Notes: generated by a model from the letters alone, not told the origin. DNA of 64,000 nt from Periplaneta americana (GCF_040183065.1 NC_091125.1:127269621-127333620); one strand, 5' to 3'. Positions 11,139 to 22,689 are shown, counted from the first letter of the stretch. Numbers and translations are program-made.

Positions 11139-11185
11139 GAACCAGGTAACTTGCCCCAACCAGAATTTGAACTCGGCCCACAGGA
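11139..11185 (-). mobile_element. SINE family D fragment
   Basis: aaccaggtaacttgccccaa followed by a degenerate box B (ttgaactcggcccac) matches the family D head and first body segment. Only about 45 bp is present. Confidence 0.55.
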
Positions 11186-11239
11186 GGAACCGTAGCGCGA
11201 GGGGCCTTAGGGCTTGCACACAATTTCATTTTTGGTAGT

Positions 11240-11550
11240 AGAATGGGTCCACCCAATAGGCCTACGTAAGAGGGCAATCCCCAGCTTATGTCCTTTCCCT
11301 CAAAGGGAGGCTAAAAGATAGACACCAATAAGGCATCAATCATGATGCAACTAAGCTAGGAGATAGTGGGTAAGGTGTTCAGCTCCTTTTCCCCTCCATT
11401 TTATATACCACTGACTAGTAATATAGTTCACTAATCTGACTGAAAATGTATGCAAAAATAGTTCTTCCTCTGACACACATCATCAAGTGAGATGTATTGC
11501 CTGATAATGTAACAGCCAAAACATCTATCAGAGGTTAATACACCAATTAA
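11240..11550 (+). repeat. Dispersed repeat X, copy 1
   Basis: Contains the segment acaccaataaggcatcaatc ... gcaactaagctaggagata, followed by a stretch that includes gttcttcctctgacacacat and attgcctgataatg. The same order of blocks appears reversed at 24668-24960 and in part at 45014-45130. No TIR or tRNA boxes are seen, so the class is unknown. Confidence 0.65.
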
Positions 11551-11789
11551 TGATCATTTCTTTATTTATCTTTTAGTTATTCCGAATGTAATGGTGGCAC
11601 ATTTTCACACCAATTGCTACATTTCAACACATTATGCGGCAATGACAGGTACATTCTTTGCGAAAGATTACACCCACATGAAGGCTTGAAAACTTTGCAC
11701 ACATAGGCTATAAAGTGTATTTATTAAATATTATTAGGATATACCGGAGTACGTATGATATTTCCGTGCAAATATTCTGCGTCATCATA
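11551..11789. other. Intron sequence, nothing recognised
   Basis: AT-rich, no structure seen. Confidence 0.4.
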
Positions 11790-12403
11790 TGATGATGGAT
11801 GAGTGAAATAGAGAAAAATTCTCTCCGGGACCGGGATTTGAACCCGGGTTTTCAGCTCTACGTGCTGACGCTCTATCCACTAAGCCACACTGGATTCCCA
11901 TTCCGATGTTGGATCGAATCCTCTCAGTTTATGTTCCACCTCTTGGCTTCCCTCTAGTGGCCTACCCTCATTCATTGCGTCATAAATGTATGACAGTGGC
12001 ACGATGTTCACACATGTGCAGAGGTGCACTCGTTAAGAGTGACTAAATGGCCGGGATCCGACGGAATAAACGCGGTCTTAAATACATATGCGAAAATAAT
12101 CAGTTTGTGATTTAAGACGGCGCTTATTTCGTCGGATCCCGGCCAATTGGTCACTCTTAACGAGTGCACCTCTGCACATGTGTGGACATTATGCCACTGC
12201 CAACGTTTATGACGCAGTTTATGAGGGTAGGCCACTAGAGGGAAAACAGGAGGTGGAACGTAAACTGAGAGGATTCGATCCAACATCGGGATGGGAATCC
12301 GGTGTGGCTTAGTGGATAGAGCGTCAGCACGTAGAGCTGAAAATCCGGGTTCAAATCCCGGTGCCGGAGAGAATTTTTCTCTGTTCCACTCATCTTTCAT
12401 CAC
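11790..12403. mobile_element. Large palindromic (foldback) element capped by tRNA-like sequences
   Basis: Two arms of about 290 bp are near-perfect reverse complements around a short loop at about 12085-12110 (inner arm ends ggccgggatccgacg at 12049 and its complement ending 12144). Each outer end carries a tRNA-like sequence pointing outward: 11823-11897 on - and 12297-12369 on +. In the right copy a complete cloverleaf can be drawn: acceptor TCCGGTG/TGCCGGA, D arm GCTT...GAGC, anticodon arm TCAGC/GCTGA with loop ACGTAGA, T arm CGGG-TTCAAAT-CCCG. Base 33 is C, not T, so a working tRNA is unlikely. The body lies upstream of each tRNA unit, the reverse of normal SINE order. Confidence 0.85.
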
Positions 12404-12463
12404 TATTTATTAAAACAAGGAACATGATTTCTTAAGTCTCAATTTCCCTATACTCTCCCTTTA

Positions 12464-12751
12464 AAAAGGTAAAGGTATCCCCGTAACATGCCATGAAGGC
12501 ACTTGGGGGGCATGGAGGTAGAGCACCATGCTTTCCATGACCGCGGCACTAGAATGAGGTGGTGTGGTCGGCACCACGCTCTGACCGCCTTTTACCCCCG
12601 GGAAGGACCCGGTACTCAATTTTATAGGAAGCTGAGTGAACCTCGGGACCGTTCTGAAAGTTTGGCAACGAGAAAAAATCCTGTCACCACCTGGGATCGA
12701 ACCCCGGACCTTCCAGTCCGTAGCCAGCTGCTCTACCAACCCGGCCGCCCC
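12464..12751 (-). mobile_element. tRNA-derived SINE, family B, with 14-bp TSD
   Basis: On the - strand: head gggcggccgggttggtagag with box A, box B ggggttcgatcccagg, and a body ending ...ggggatacctttacctttt. Flanked by atactctcccttta at 12450-12463 and 12752-12765. A second copy is at about 61706-61989. Frames on both strands are by-products. Confidence 0.92.
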
Positions 12752-12765
12752 ATACTCTCCCTTTA

Positions 12766-13849
12766 TCTAATGAAAATATTGCACAATGTTTGTCTGTCAC
12801 TAAGAAGGAATCTATGCAAACTACAATAAATTTCAGTAAGTTCAGTCACCTCTTTAATTCTTGCGAAGAGAAGACATATTTTAGGATATCGCATCTTCTT
12901 GTAATTATCAGTTGATAAAAACTGTCCGAGAAACGACTACTGGATTCTGTGAAGTGAGTACATTTTACGGCGTGTTGACAAGTGTGCATTTTATTTTTTT
13001 TTAATATCAGCGATGTTGTTTTCCCCATGGCCTGCATTAGCATTCAAAGTAATCCTTGAACTTCTTCGATGAATTTATTCCAGTCAAACGCCAATGGAGA
13101 CGGTTGTTAAAGCGATCCACTTTCCTCATTACGTAACGCTTTGAAATGAAATATATACACACTGGACCTTCACAGAATACTCATTTTAGTGGCATTGAGA
13201 CACGAGTAGAGAGAAGACATATTAAGGCAAGTATAGTGACACTGTAATAATGTATTATCTCACGTGTGCAATTGTTCTGTGTTATTCATAAAGTGTATCA
13301 TGTCTCAGATTTTTACAACGATTACAATAGATTACAGATAGAGTGAACGGATAGGAACGAATTTTAACTCCTCATAACTCAGACCGGATTTCAATTTTAA
13401 TACGAAACAAATTATCGTAATTACCATTATCATTAGTCAAGAATATTATTAGGCTTCATAATCATTGATGGTATAATCTCGGAGTAACGTCTGGTATATT
13501 TAGCTTATTGCCATTTCATTCTGGGCAAGATAATTTACGTGTTGTTAAACTATGATCAGAAAACCTGAGTTTATTTATTTTTCGAAGATTGGATGCAAAA
13601 AATTATTCCTCTCGTGAATCCGTTGTTATCGAAAGAAATTAAATCCTTCATAACAGTCAAAATGGATATCAAGATAATTTCTCAAATCGCAAATGAAAAA
13701 AGTATTTAAACATACTTTATATATTTCTGTGTAAATTTGTATGTATATATTTATGTATAGATTTATACACGAAATCACATTCTGTTCCAACATTAGCTAT
13801 ACTAACGGTGCAAGGTAATTATTTTGCGATTAATTTTAACTAGTGTACG
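12766..13849. other. Intron sequence, nothing recognised
   Basis: No coding, TIR or tRNA-like structure recognised. Confidence 0.45.
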
Positions 13850-13851
13850 TA

Positions 13852-14241
13852 CAGCAGTAGCAAAAAAACCGGACCGACCCTTGTAGCTGATTTCAGAGCC
13901 CTGTTCACTCAGAGCACGATAAACTGGTAACTAAGACTTTCGTGGTTCGAATCCTGCCTGGGAAGGAAACATTTTTTTGTCCCTTATTCAAATTTATTCC
14001 CAATACTTTTCGATTGCAGCGATATTTTACTACTTAATTAACTTATTATTCCCAGAACATTAATTTTACCAGCAATCGAAAAGTATTGGGAATAAATTTG
14101 AATAAGGAACAAAAAAATGTTTCCTTCCCAGGCAGGATTCGAACCACGAAAGTCTTAGTTACCAGTCTATCGTGCTCTGGAGTGAACAAGGCTCTGAAAT
14201 CAGCTACAAGGGTCGGTCCGGTTTTTTTTTTGCCACTACTG
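13852..14241. mobile_element. Palindromic Tc1/mariner-type MITE, TA TSD (390 bp)
   Basis: The TIR begins cagcagtagcaaaaaaaccg and is reverse-complemented at the right end. TA lies on both sides (13850-13851, 14242-14243). The arms continue as near-perfect complements to a short centre near 14030-14050, so the whole element folds back. Each arm includes a tRNA box-B-like ggttcgaatcctgcc. The element at 54199-54593 shares the outer ~45 bp (ccggaccgacccttgtagct) but has an unrelated interior. Confidence 0.88.
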
Positions 14242-14264
14242 TACATATTTAAATATAATATAGA

Positions 14265-15275
14265 GAGTGGAAGGGAACTATATAATATACATAGTGGAAG
14301 GGAACTTATTACATTAATTCACAGAGGTAATAGATCAAGTCAAAGGGAACAAGTTTTGCCAAATAAGTTTTTTATAAGTCAAATAGTAATGAGAATACGA
14401 AATTTAACATGTTTCAACGCTGCAACGCTCCTTGAGGTCACTGTTTCAGAGTAGGTGTGAAAGTAACAACTGCACTCATCCACTCCGCAAGACTTGCAAG
14501 AGGAAAATGCAAACAAAAACGTCTCATCAGATATTTTTCGATCAAATTACTGTACAGTCGTAACACTTTACACTTTACTTAACATTACTGTGGACTTAAT
14601 TTTTTCTAAATTAATTCATTTTTAATTTTCTTCAGAGATTATAACTTAAATGGAGATTGGTTTACGAAATGTGCATTCGTAATAATGGTATTTTGAAATT
14701 ACATCAAATGTAAAGGAATCTTTAATGGAAATAGCTTTGATTTATAAGAATGTACATTTCTACTATTTTATTATCACGTAAAAATAAAAAAAAAAATCAA
14801 CAGATACTGTGAATAAAACTTAAAACTTTTCCAGTTAAAACGTTTTAACTAAGAAAGTTTTAAGTGTGAACATAAGAAACAATAGGATACTTTCAATGTT
14901 AAATAAGTTTCATGATATTAAATTTAAAGTTGAAGAGGTTATAGCGTAATAAAGAATATTCAAGTAAAAAACCAAACAATTTGCGTAATTAATTCATTCA
15001 AAACTTCATGTTTTCATATACAGTAATTTGATCGAAACGTATCTGATGAGGCGTTTTTGTTTACATTCTCCTCTCGCAAGTCTTGCGGTGTGGATAATGC
15101 AGTTACACTCACCCCCACTGCGGAGCAATGACCTCAAGGAGCGTTGCAACACGTTACATTGCGTATTCTCAAAACTATTGGACGTATCAAAAAACTTATT
15201 TGACAAAACATGTTCGCATTGACTTCATCTATTACCATTGTGAATAATGTGATAGGTTCCCTTGTACCCTGTATA
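14265..15275. mobile_element. DNA element with ~280-bp inverted arms (foldback type)
   Basis: Left arm about 14285-14566 and right arm about 15014-15265 are reverse complements with moderate divergence (shared blocks ggtaatagat, caaataagttttttata, caacgctccttgaggtca, tctcatcagata, atcaaattactgta). The 450-bp centre is AT-rich with no transposase. Exact ends and TSD are not clear; the left outer block gtggaagggaac occurs twice. Superfamily undetermined. Confidence 0.75.
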
Positions 15276-15439
15276 ATGTATTTCTATTTCGTAACTGAAA
15301 GTACAGTTAGCTACATTACAAGTTTATATATAAAAAATGATTTTTTCATGATCGTGTTTTTTTTTTTTTTTTTGTACTGCATAATATAGTTATTCGCTCG
15401 TTTTCATACTCTCTCTCGCTAACATAATATTAATACTCG

Positions 15440-15846
15440 ATCACAACGCGATAACACGCTAGAAATTCCACTTCACACATCATCTCTGTATTCCTCATCT
15501 TTCACTGTTGCTACCTCTCGTCACTGGAATTCTCTGCCGTCTCAAGTCAAGGGCTGCCGAACAGTGAAATCTTTCAAATCCAAGTTAGAAAATTATCTTA
15601 TGACGAGTTGCCAAACTAACTTACTATTATGACAAGTGTTGTATTGCATGTTTCCACGTATTCACATTTTTTTATGTTCTAGTGATGTTTAACTCATTTT
15701 ATATTTTTGGTTTCATATTTTCCGATAATGGTATATCTATAATGTGATAAGTTGAGCTATATATAATCATAATTTTCCTTACTGTGTGTACCTAAAAATA
15801 TTGTATTCGTTTATGCTTTGTACCGCACTATTTTATTACTACTATT

Positions 15847-15887
<41 letters not shown>

Positions 15888-16184
15888 TCTTAGTTATTAT
15901 TATTATATCAATAATTGTCTTATTTTTTATACTTTGTATGTCTCATTTATTTTGACCCGCTGTTCACATTTTATTACGCTTTTTCCTTTCTTACTATATG
16001 TTATATATTATGTTTGATTTCTACTTACTAGTTGTTTATATTTTATTATTATTATTATCTTATTCAGTTTGTGTGTAAAGTTGTAGTGTACTTTGTAAGT
16101 TTGTCGTGTTTTTGTAACTCAGTTTTACTCCTGGTTGAGTGTTAGAGAAGGCCGTATGGCCTTAACTCTGCCAGATTAAATGAA

Positions 16185-16255
<71 letters not shown>
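15440..16255 (+). mobile_element. LINE 3' end (ORF2 C-terminus plus 3' UTR), (ATT)n tail
   Basis: Translation of about 15450-15620 gives a typical ORF2 terminus of CR1/Jockey-like LINEs (LYSSSFTVATSRHWNSLPS followed by SFKSKLENYL), then stop. The 3' UTR ends gccgtatggccttaactctg ... gattaaatgaatca and runs into an (ATT)n tract at 16189-16255. A related 3' end is at 30530-30726. The element is severely 5'-truncated; no RT domain is present. Confidence 0.7.
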
Positions 16256-16813
16256 AATTGCAAAATCGTATTTTTTAATAAATAAATGTTAATTTCTTTA
16301 TTCAATTCTAGATTATTCTGGTTTTGCTACATAAAACTTGCGCAATACAAGAAAACATAAATTATTCTTGATAACAGGGTAATTGGTTTGAACTTATGAA
16401 CTTACTCCAGTTTCTTGAGATAAACTCAGGAAAGGGAGAAGTCAATACAAATACATGAATTCTTCAAGACGATGTTTGTGTTTGTATACATGTAAGTCTG
16501 ACACTTTTATCAATAAGTGCATCTGGGTAACAGTCAGCATGTCAATTATTATAACCAACGTTAACGAAGAGAATGTTGAACTATACAGTACATTCCTGTT
16601 CCACATTAGTGCAAATCTTTCCGTTCCCTCAGCTCTTTGACTGTTTCATCGTTCGCTATATCTATAATCACGTACAGCAATGTACTATATTTGATCATAG
16701 CCCATCTATAAATCAATTGAATTGATATCTTTCCTTATCACCTACGTGTTCTAAACCCTCAACTTTATTGGTATGTCGAAATTGCTTTGATGGTCTAGGA
16801 TTCTAGAGTATAA
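16256..16813. other. Intron sequence, nothing recognised
   Basis: No support for the short frame at 16455-16640. Confidence 0.4.
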
Positions 16814-17190
16814 AGGCCCATTCACAATGAAAATTAAACATAACCGTAATATAAACACAGAAGTTTGCGTCCAGGCTACCAAATGGGATCATTCACAATG
16901 ATTCATATAAGCATTGACATAAACATTACCGTAAGACGTTAACATGAAAGTTTGCAAACTGCAAACTTTCATGCTTATGCTTACGTGATTTGCAAACAGA
17001 ACACAATCGTGGAGCGCTGAAGTATAGGACAGAATATGAGGAAATGGCGTCGTTGTTATGTTTCCATGGTTACCAAGTATGTTTGCTGTTATGTTTATGT
17101 TCCCATCGTGAATGATCTTGATTTTACCGTAACGTTTATATTCTTAAGTTAACGCTTACGTTATGTTTAATTTTCATTGTGAATGAGCCT
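16814..17190. mobile_element. PIF/Harbinger-like (Tourist-type) MITE, TAA TSD
   Basis: TIR aggcccattcacaatgaaaa at the left and its near-complement ttttcattgtgaatgagcct at the right. The flanking 3-bp taa lies at 16811-16813 and 17191-17193, as used by PIF/Harbinger elements. Length 377 bp, no coding capacity. An internal short palindrome (catgaaagtttgcaaact/gcaaactttcatg) lies at about 16944-16972. Confidence 0.78.
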
Positions 17191-17212
17191 TAAATCATAA
17201 AATCAGAGCCAT

Positions 17213-17370
17213 TGGTGTAGCTCAGAAGGTAGCGCGTTTACCTGTTGATCAGGAGTTGCGCTCGAGCAAGGGTTTCATTCAAGACGGGTGTAGTTCCTGG
17301 GTAGCTCAATCGGTAGAGCATTTGTGCGCTAAGCGAATGGCCCGGTGATCTATACCCATCCACGGAACAT
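17213..17370 (+). mobile_element. Dimeric tRNA-like SINE head
   Basis: Two tRNA-like units in tandem, one beginning ttggtgtagctcagaaggta with a degenerate T arm, the second gttcctgggtagctcaatcg with box A tagctcaatcggtagagc and a poor box B. Each keeps the D-arm consensus. The order suggests a dimeric tRNA-derived SINE or two adjacent truncated ones. Not tRNA genes: the acceptor and T arms do not pair. Confidence 0.55.
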
Positions 17371-18387
17371 TTTTTTCCCTTGAAATTATTCAAGTCTGCT
17401 CCACAGGAAGCCATGCCTGAAAGTCAGATTTGCATAAAACTCCTGCTTACAGTAGTAATATACAGAGAAGTGACTGTGATATTACGACACAGAGCATTCA
17501 GTTAAAATCAACTGTGTAATAAATATCAATATCTTTAAGTTGAGACCCCACTAAATATCATTAAAATTAAAAAAATATATATATTGACTATTTCACTTCT
17601 TTAGAATGTATATTTTCTTATTTCAAATAAGCTTACATTTAGTTCAATTCTGAATATAAATATGATTATTTTTTTAATTAAGGCTGTAAGGGGGTGTGGC
17701 ATTTAAAGAGCTGTAAAAATTATTTTTTCATCAAAGAATTCTTTTTACAAATGTTTGGTTATAAATCTAGTAACTTTTTCTTCTAAACTTGGCTCCCTGA
17801 AGTTACTAGATGAATGTAGCGAAGGAGAATTTTAATATTACATAAATATTCATTTTACTTTCAAAATCATTTTTCCGTAAGTTTATTTTTCTTGATGCAA
17901 TAACAATTTTTATGCCAAATATATTAATCACTCTGCATTAAATTTTTACTGAAAATATTTCTGAGGTATGTTTCTATGCATTTATTTTGTGAGAAATGCT
18001 GCTTGTTTAGTTTATTAATATTTTTAAGAACAATAACATTTTTCAAATTCCATCATATATTTTTTTTTTCAAAATGAATAAATTAGATATTTCATAAAAT
18101 GAATGCATAAAAATATTGCTCTATGTCTTGTGAATGTAACCGAATAACGGACCTTAAAAATTGAGACAATCTACTAAAATATGAGTTTCAAATAATTTTA
18201 AAATGAATAGAAAAGTAAATAAATGAAAGACCCAAAACATTTGGAAGTTCAAAATTTTGACTTCGTCAGTAATTTACACAGTAAATATTCTTTCAAAATT
18301 TGGTTGAAAAAATGATTAGGAAAAATGTTGTCATTTTTAGTATAGTGTCCCCTTTAGTTATTTTAACAATCGTATACTTTGTTACAG
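17371..18387. other. AT-rich intron upstream of the third exon
   Basis: Very AT-rich, ending in a tttgttacag acceptor at 18387. No other structure seen. Confidence 0.5.
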
Positions 18388-18838
18388 ATGAGAATGATAC
18401 GAAGAATAAAAAATACAATATTAAACACGTTTAGCGCCAAAGACAAAGAACAAACAAACCAGAAACCAACGGATTACGTCATCTCCAACGACAAGAAACA
18501 AAAATTTGTAAACAGCGTGCTGGAGGTAACTCAACAAATCAGTCGTATATCTGCAAATCAATCGCATCCAACACTCCAGGAACATGAATTTTCTAATACA
18601 CCTTTATCAGCCAATATTTCTGATGATATGATTTATGCATTTGAAACACTGGAAGACATTCCTCAATCGTTTGAATCGACGCAACATGAGAATTGTGTGT
18701 GCAATTTAATATCAGGTTTGCAATGTAGTGACTTACCGAGTAAAGAGGAGGAAACGTTACAAACATCTTCGAACTGTACGACGTCTAACACAGAAGAAGG
18801 ACATGCTACAAATTCTGAAGACGAAGAGGACGAACAAG
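18388..18838 (+). CDS. Second acidic exon of the unrecognised gene
   Basis: The frame is open for 150 codons from the base after the acceptor tttgttacag and ends at CAAG|GTATCA (phase 1). The peptide is hydrophilic (QTNQKPTDYVISNDKKQKF..., later HATNSEDEEDEQ) and, like the first exon, becomes strongly acidic just before the donor. Beyond the donor the frame runs only into poly-Phe/Leu from a T-rich tract, confirming the exon edge. One problem remains: the previous exon leaves two bases (ac), and joining at 18388 gives an immediate stop. Use of the next AG (18391-18392) restores the frame (T-MIRRIKN...), or an exon is missed in the 15.5-kb intron, or this exon starts another transcript at ATG 18388. 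Confidence 0.68.
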
Positions 18839-18985
18839 GTATCATCATCTTCTTCTTTTTCTTATTCTTTTTATTTTCTTCTTTTCCAGTCTTAGACCTG
18901 TTGTTCTGATAAAGACTGCCGCCAACTTCTGACATAGAACAACGTCTTTTTCCTCACGAGGTATTGTGGAGGATAACTTGGGAAT
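18839..18985. other. Intron start, T-rich
   Basis: Donor gtatca then ttctt-rich sequence. The continuing frames on both strands are low-complexity artefacts. Confidence 0.5.
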
Positions 18986-18989
18986 AGAC

Positions 18990-19400
18990 CATCACATAAA
19001 AATGCAACTCTCTGCCTTCTCCTTGTATTCCCTTCGTTCTCCCTGTCTTACCCTTGTTCTCCCTGTTTTCCCCTCGTTCTTCCTGTCTTCCCATTTCCCC
19101 TTGTTCTTATCGTCTTATCTCGTTGTCCCCATTTGTCCTCTCTTTCCTTCGTTCTCTTCGTCTTCCCCTTGTTCTCTTCTGCTTCTTGTTCTCGTCTTCC
19201 CCTTGTTCTCCTTTTCTTCTCCTTTTTCTCTTTGCCTTACCTTCGTTCTCCTTATATTCCCCTTATTCATCTTGCATCCCAATTCTTATTCCCCTTGTCC
19301 TCCTTGTCTTCGCTTTGTTCTTCTTGTAGTTCTCTTCTTCTCATTGTCTTTCCGTTGTAACTTGTGTTCCCCTTTTTCTCCGCATATTCTTTTCTATTTT
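18990..19400. repeat. Polypyrimidine minisatellite (about 20-bp unit, ccttgttctcc...)
   Basis: About 400 bases almost purely C/T on the + strand, built of degenerate units such as cccttgttctccctgtcttc. All three + frames are open for long stretches (Ser/Leu/Phe/Pro-rich), as expected for such a tract, so they are not genes. It lies in the intron between the second acidic exon and the second 52-bp exon. Confidence 0.85.
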
Positions 19401-20688
19401 TTTGGTACTGTTCCAAGCTATCTTTTTCCTCTGTTAACAGATTTTCTTTACGTATCATGATCCTATCATTATCAATATGCAGTGACCCAAAAGGTAAAAA
19501 AGCGTGGCCCAAGTGTCAGGTACTAAATATCTGTTATCTATCTGTCTGTTTATCGAAAATGTGGGACCGAAACGGCCGCTAATCCACGTGCCAATTAGAG
19601 TAGCATATTTTATATTTCCTGATAAGACAGGGAATGCGAATATTTATGTTTAGCTCGTTCGGTCATTGGTCCAGGATTTGCTTGGTTTTATATTCTGGAT
19701 ACTTCTTTAATAGTGCTTCTGTTTTTGGACACCCCTAAATTAAATCCTTCAAGCTGTGAGAAGACTTTTGGTAAATTTTCAAAATTGTTCTTTAAAATCA
19801 GACTTTCCAATCACTGTTCTGAAATTAGTGATTTATAGTGACACCGTTTTCAAGAGAGCACACAGGTAGACAGAGACGTTAATCATACCGGTTCCTCCGC
19901 ACGCGTACTTCGGTTGAGGGTTGCAATGTTTTCAGCGCGGTCGCTTGTAAACTGTGTGAATAAGTTTTTAATTTTGTATTGTGTATTTTCCTTGTTTTGT
20001 GAGTTTAGTATTTGATATATTATCTATATACCAATGTGACGTCCTTGAGATTGAGGAACTGAGAATAATAATGAACATTTTTATAAAATGTGTCATCATT
20101 TTTAATGGGACACTCAAAATATTCGTACGTACGAACCAATGAAATCTCCAATAGGAAGTGGAAAGATTCTTCATAATCATATTATTTAAATAGTTACAAA
20201 AATATATATTTATATTGATATTTCAAGGATGATGTGGGTAAGTATGAGAACCCACTAAAAAGAACCAGCACTGCTACAAGAGTATCGTTCTAAAGGTATT
20301 AAGAATTAACTTAGATAAGATTAAGACAACACGACAAAAAACAAATAAATAACAAAAATTTCCTAGAACCATCGACATAATATATCGTTATTTTATTCGA
20401 AGAACCGTGTGGGAATGTTACGTAAGCTGATGAGCTCCACCCTTGGATAACATTCTTGCGTCTCTGTACAGAAAAACAACAGTTTCTTATCAGAGAGCCA
20501 CTCTAATAGAAATCCCATATTCAATGGAATTCAAACATAAAATTCATTAATGTCGACCAGCACAATGGAATCGATAAGAATTCAAATATGGCGTTCCTCA
20601 TGTTTAAAACATGTAAATTATTGAGTATATTTAGACGAAATGAGGTAAGATACTCATGACTGAGTAAAATGCAACTCGTCGGATGGAA
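19401..20688. other. Intron sequence, nothing recognised
   Basis: No element edges seen. Confidence 0.4.
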
Positions 20689-21705
20689 CAGATAATTGAA
20701 GAGTCCACTGCAAGAATGATGGATGTCACTTTCTTGTCGAAAATGAACCAAGACTGTCAATGCATAGCTTAAGACATATGATATATTGATATATATTTCT
20801 TCACAGCACATCTTTACATGTAATGGTGTACCTCACATTTCTGTACCCGGTGCCACCATTAACATATTATTACAATAACACATTATTTGCAGTACACGTC
20901 TACACAAATACTCCCAATTCACTATGTACTTTTTTTGTTACTTGGTCAATCTCCCCTTAGTATTTCTTCTACATTTCCTTGGCTATTCTCTATTTGTTCA
21001 TTAATCCTAATATATCTAATATTATACATTTCTTTCATGCCCCCCCTTTTCCTCAACTACTATTCACTAAAATATCAATTTCAATTTTTCTCTATAAATT
21101 ATTATATTGAATTATTTGACCTATTTGTTTTTTGACCTTTTATTCACTTACTGTTCCAACGTTCAAATGTTAGTACTAATTTTACGCTGTCACTTGTTCA
21201 CTTCTCCTAACCCTTTCTCACTATTTTCACTCATTCTTATTTGCGCTCACTTCCACTTTCTCACTATTCTGCTTACACCTAATCCATTGACACTATTCTC
21301 ACTTCCTATAAATACTTATATTTTATTCTACACATGTGCTTATATACTTTCTCTCTTCCCTATACTTCTCGACCTTTTCCAGTTTCACTTTACTTGCACT
21401 TTTTGATCATATCCCCACTATTTTTTTACACATATCAAATATCTCTGCTAAATCCTCAACTGTCGCAAGTTCTGACATTTCTTTACTGTTCGTCCCTGCC
21501 TTAATTCTGTCTTTGTGCTTAAGACATATAGAATGTACATAGAGAGTTACATGGCATTAACATTGATAGTCATTGTCCAGTAATGATCGGAAAATCACAG
21601 TTAAGCTTTGAGAGCTAAGCATTTCAAACTTTCAATCGCTTCTCCTGCAAAATGTATTCCAAATGACATCCATCATTCTTGCAGTGGACTCTTCAATTGT
21701 GACGC
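20689..21705. repeat. Inverted pair with identical ~37-bp core
   Basis: The block ttgaagagtccactgcaaga ... gatgtca near 20695-20733 reappears reversed near 21665-21702 (tgacatccatcattcttgca...). Both lie in longer segments that also share ttaagacatat. This looks like two copies of one dispersed repeat in opposite orientation. The T-rich open frames between them (20887-21542) have no support. Confidence 0.55.
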
Positions 21706-22290
21706 CAATTTTTATACAGGGATGCGACAAGGAACGATGATTCTACATACAAGGGGGAGAAATGGTTGTCCACAAAAATACTCATTCCATGGTCTGTGAC
21801 GAAAAAACCCAGATGACTTCAACGAAATTATTTTCTGGTCTGTAGAGTCGAGAAAGAACATTTTGCTCATTTACTAAAACTTGTTATAAATAAATTATTT
21901 AATTTGTAAATGTGAATTACGAATTTCCTTTTACTACGTTACCGTTCGTATCTTAATACTTTTTATCTTCTAACATAATCTGAGCTTAAACATAGTACAC
22001 TCACATCATATTTCTTATAAATAAACCAACAGTGTTTAATTTCTGGAAGATACAGACATGTAAAAAGAATTAAGAATGAGATTTTTCTCGAATACATCCC
22101 GTTCACTATGCTGTGAACTTGTCACCCATTGAGAATTACTTTAGTATTTACGTAAAATGTGATACTGCTGGTCCTTACTTCATATAATAGCTTAGGATTA
22201 GGCATGGCCTGATTGTGACACTTTAATAAATGAAATGATAGTATATAATATATTTTACATAGTCCATAATATAATTTTATTTTGTTTCAG
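21706..22290. other. Intron sequence ending in a strong acceptor
   Basis: Ends ttttattttgtttcag at 22290. Otherwise nothing recognised. Confidence 0.5.
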
Positions 22291-22342
22291 ATTATTTCTC
22301 GTGCACCCCCGGTAAAGAAGAAGTAATCTTTAAACCACCTAC
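22291..22342 (+). CDS. 52-bp internal exon of the acidic-protein gene (module copy 2)
   Basis: Acceptor attttgtttcag ends at 22290; donor ctac|gtacgt starts at 22343. In phase with the second acidic exon it reads DYFSCTPGKEEVIFKPP and leaves ac. It equals the exon at 2781-2832 in length (52 bp) and phase (1 in, 2 out), and both close in -F-x-x-P-T. Joining to the exon at 24304 completes the Thr codon (ac|g) and stays open to a stop, which supports the model. Confidence 0.75.
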
Positions 22343-22689
22343 GTACGTATGGGTCCATTTACTTCTTAATAAATCGTTTTATTTATTTATCTGTGCTTTA
22401 TTTATTCCATCAACCTATATTTTAAATTTGGTTTCTTGTGCACTACTGTATGTAATGTATACTCGATTTAAAATTTTAACCGAAATACTGAGTTCTATTG
22501 TCATATACTGGAGAGAAATAAATTAAAATGTAATTCTATAGCAAATACCTCATTTCCTGTACTGTCAATAATTTTCCTTGTACAATAGATACAATTTACA
22601 AACTCTTTTCTTTCAAAATTATTTAAAGTTACTAGTACTTCATCGAAAAATGACTATCAAACTCAGAACTAACAAATGTACAACTACAC

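Noticed and set aside
12297-12369. Functional tRNA gene
   Set aside because: It folds as a cloverleaf, but base 33 is C, it is duplicated as the cap of a palindrome, and no terminator is placed as expected; better called tRNA-like.
12008-12403. 131-codon minus-strand frame
   Set aside because: Falls entirely inside the palindromic element and includes its tRNA-like cap; by-product.
17213-17355. Pair of tRNA genes
   Set aside because: D arms are good but acceptor and T arms do not pair; SINE-type heads.
18966-19460. Three overlapping + frames rich in Ser, Leu, Phe and Pro
   Set aside because: All three frames are open because the tract is nearly pure pyrimidine; low-complexity artefact.
20887-21542. 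Hydrophobic frames suggesting membrane proteins
   Set aside because: T-rich intron DNA; consecutive frames overlap in different phases with no splice support.
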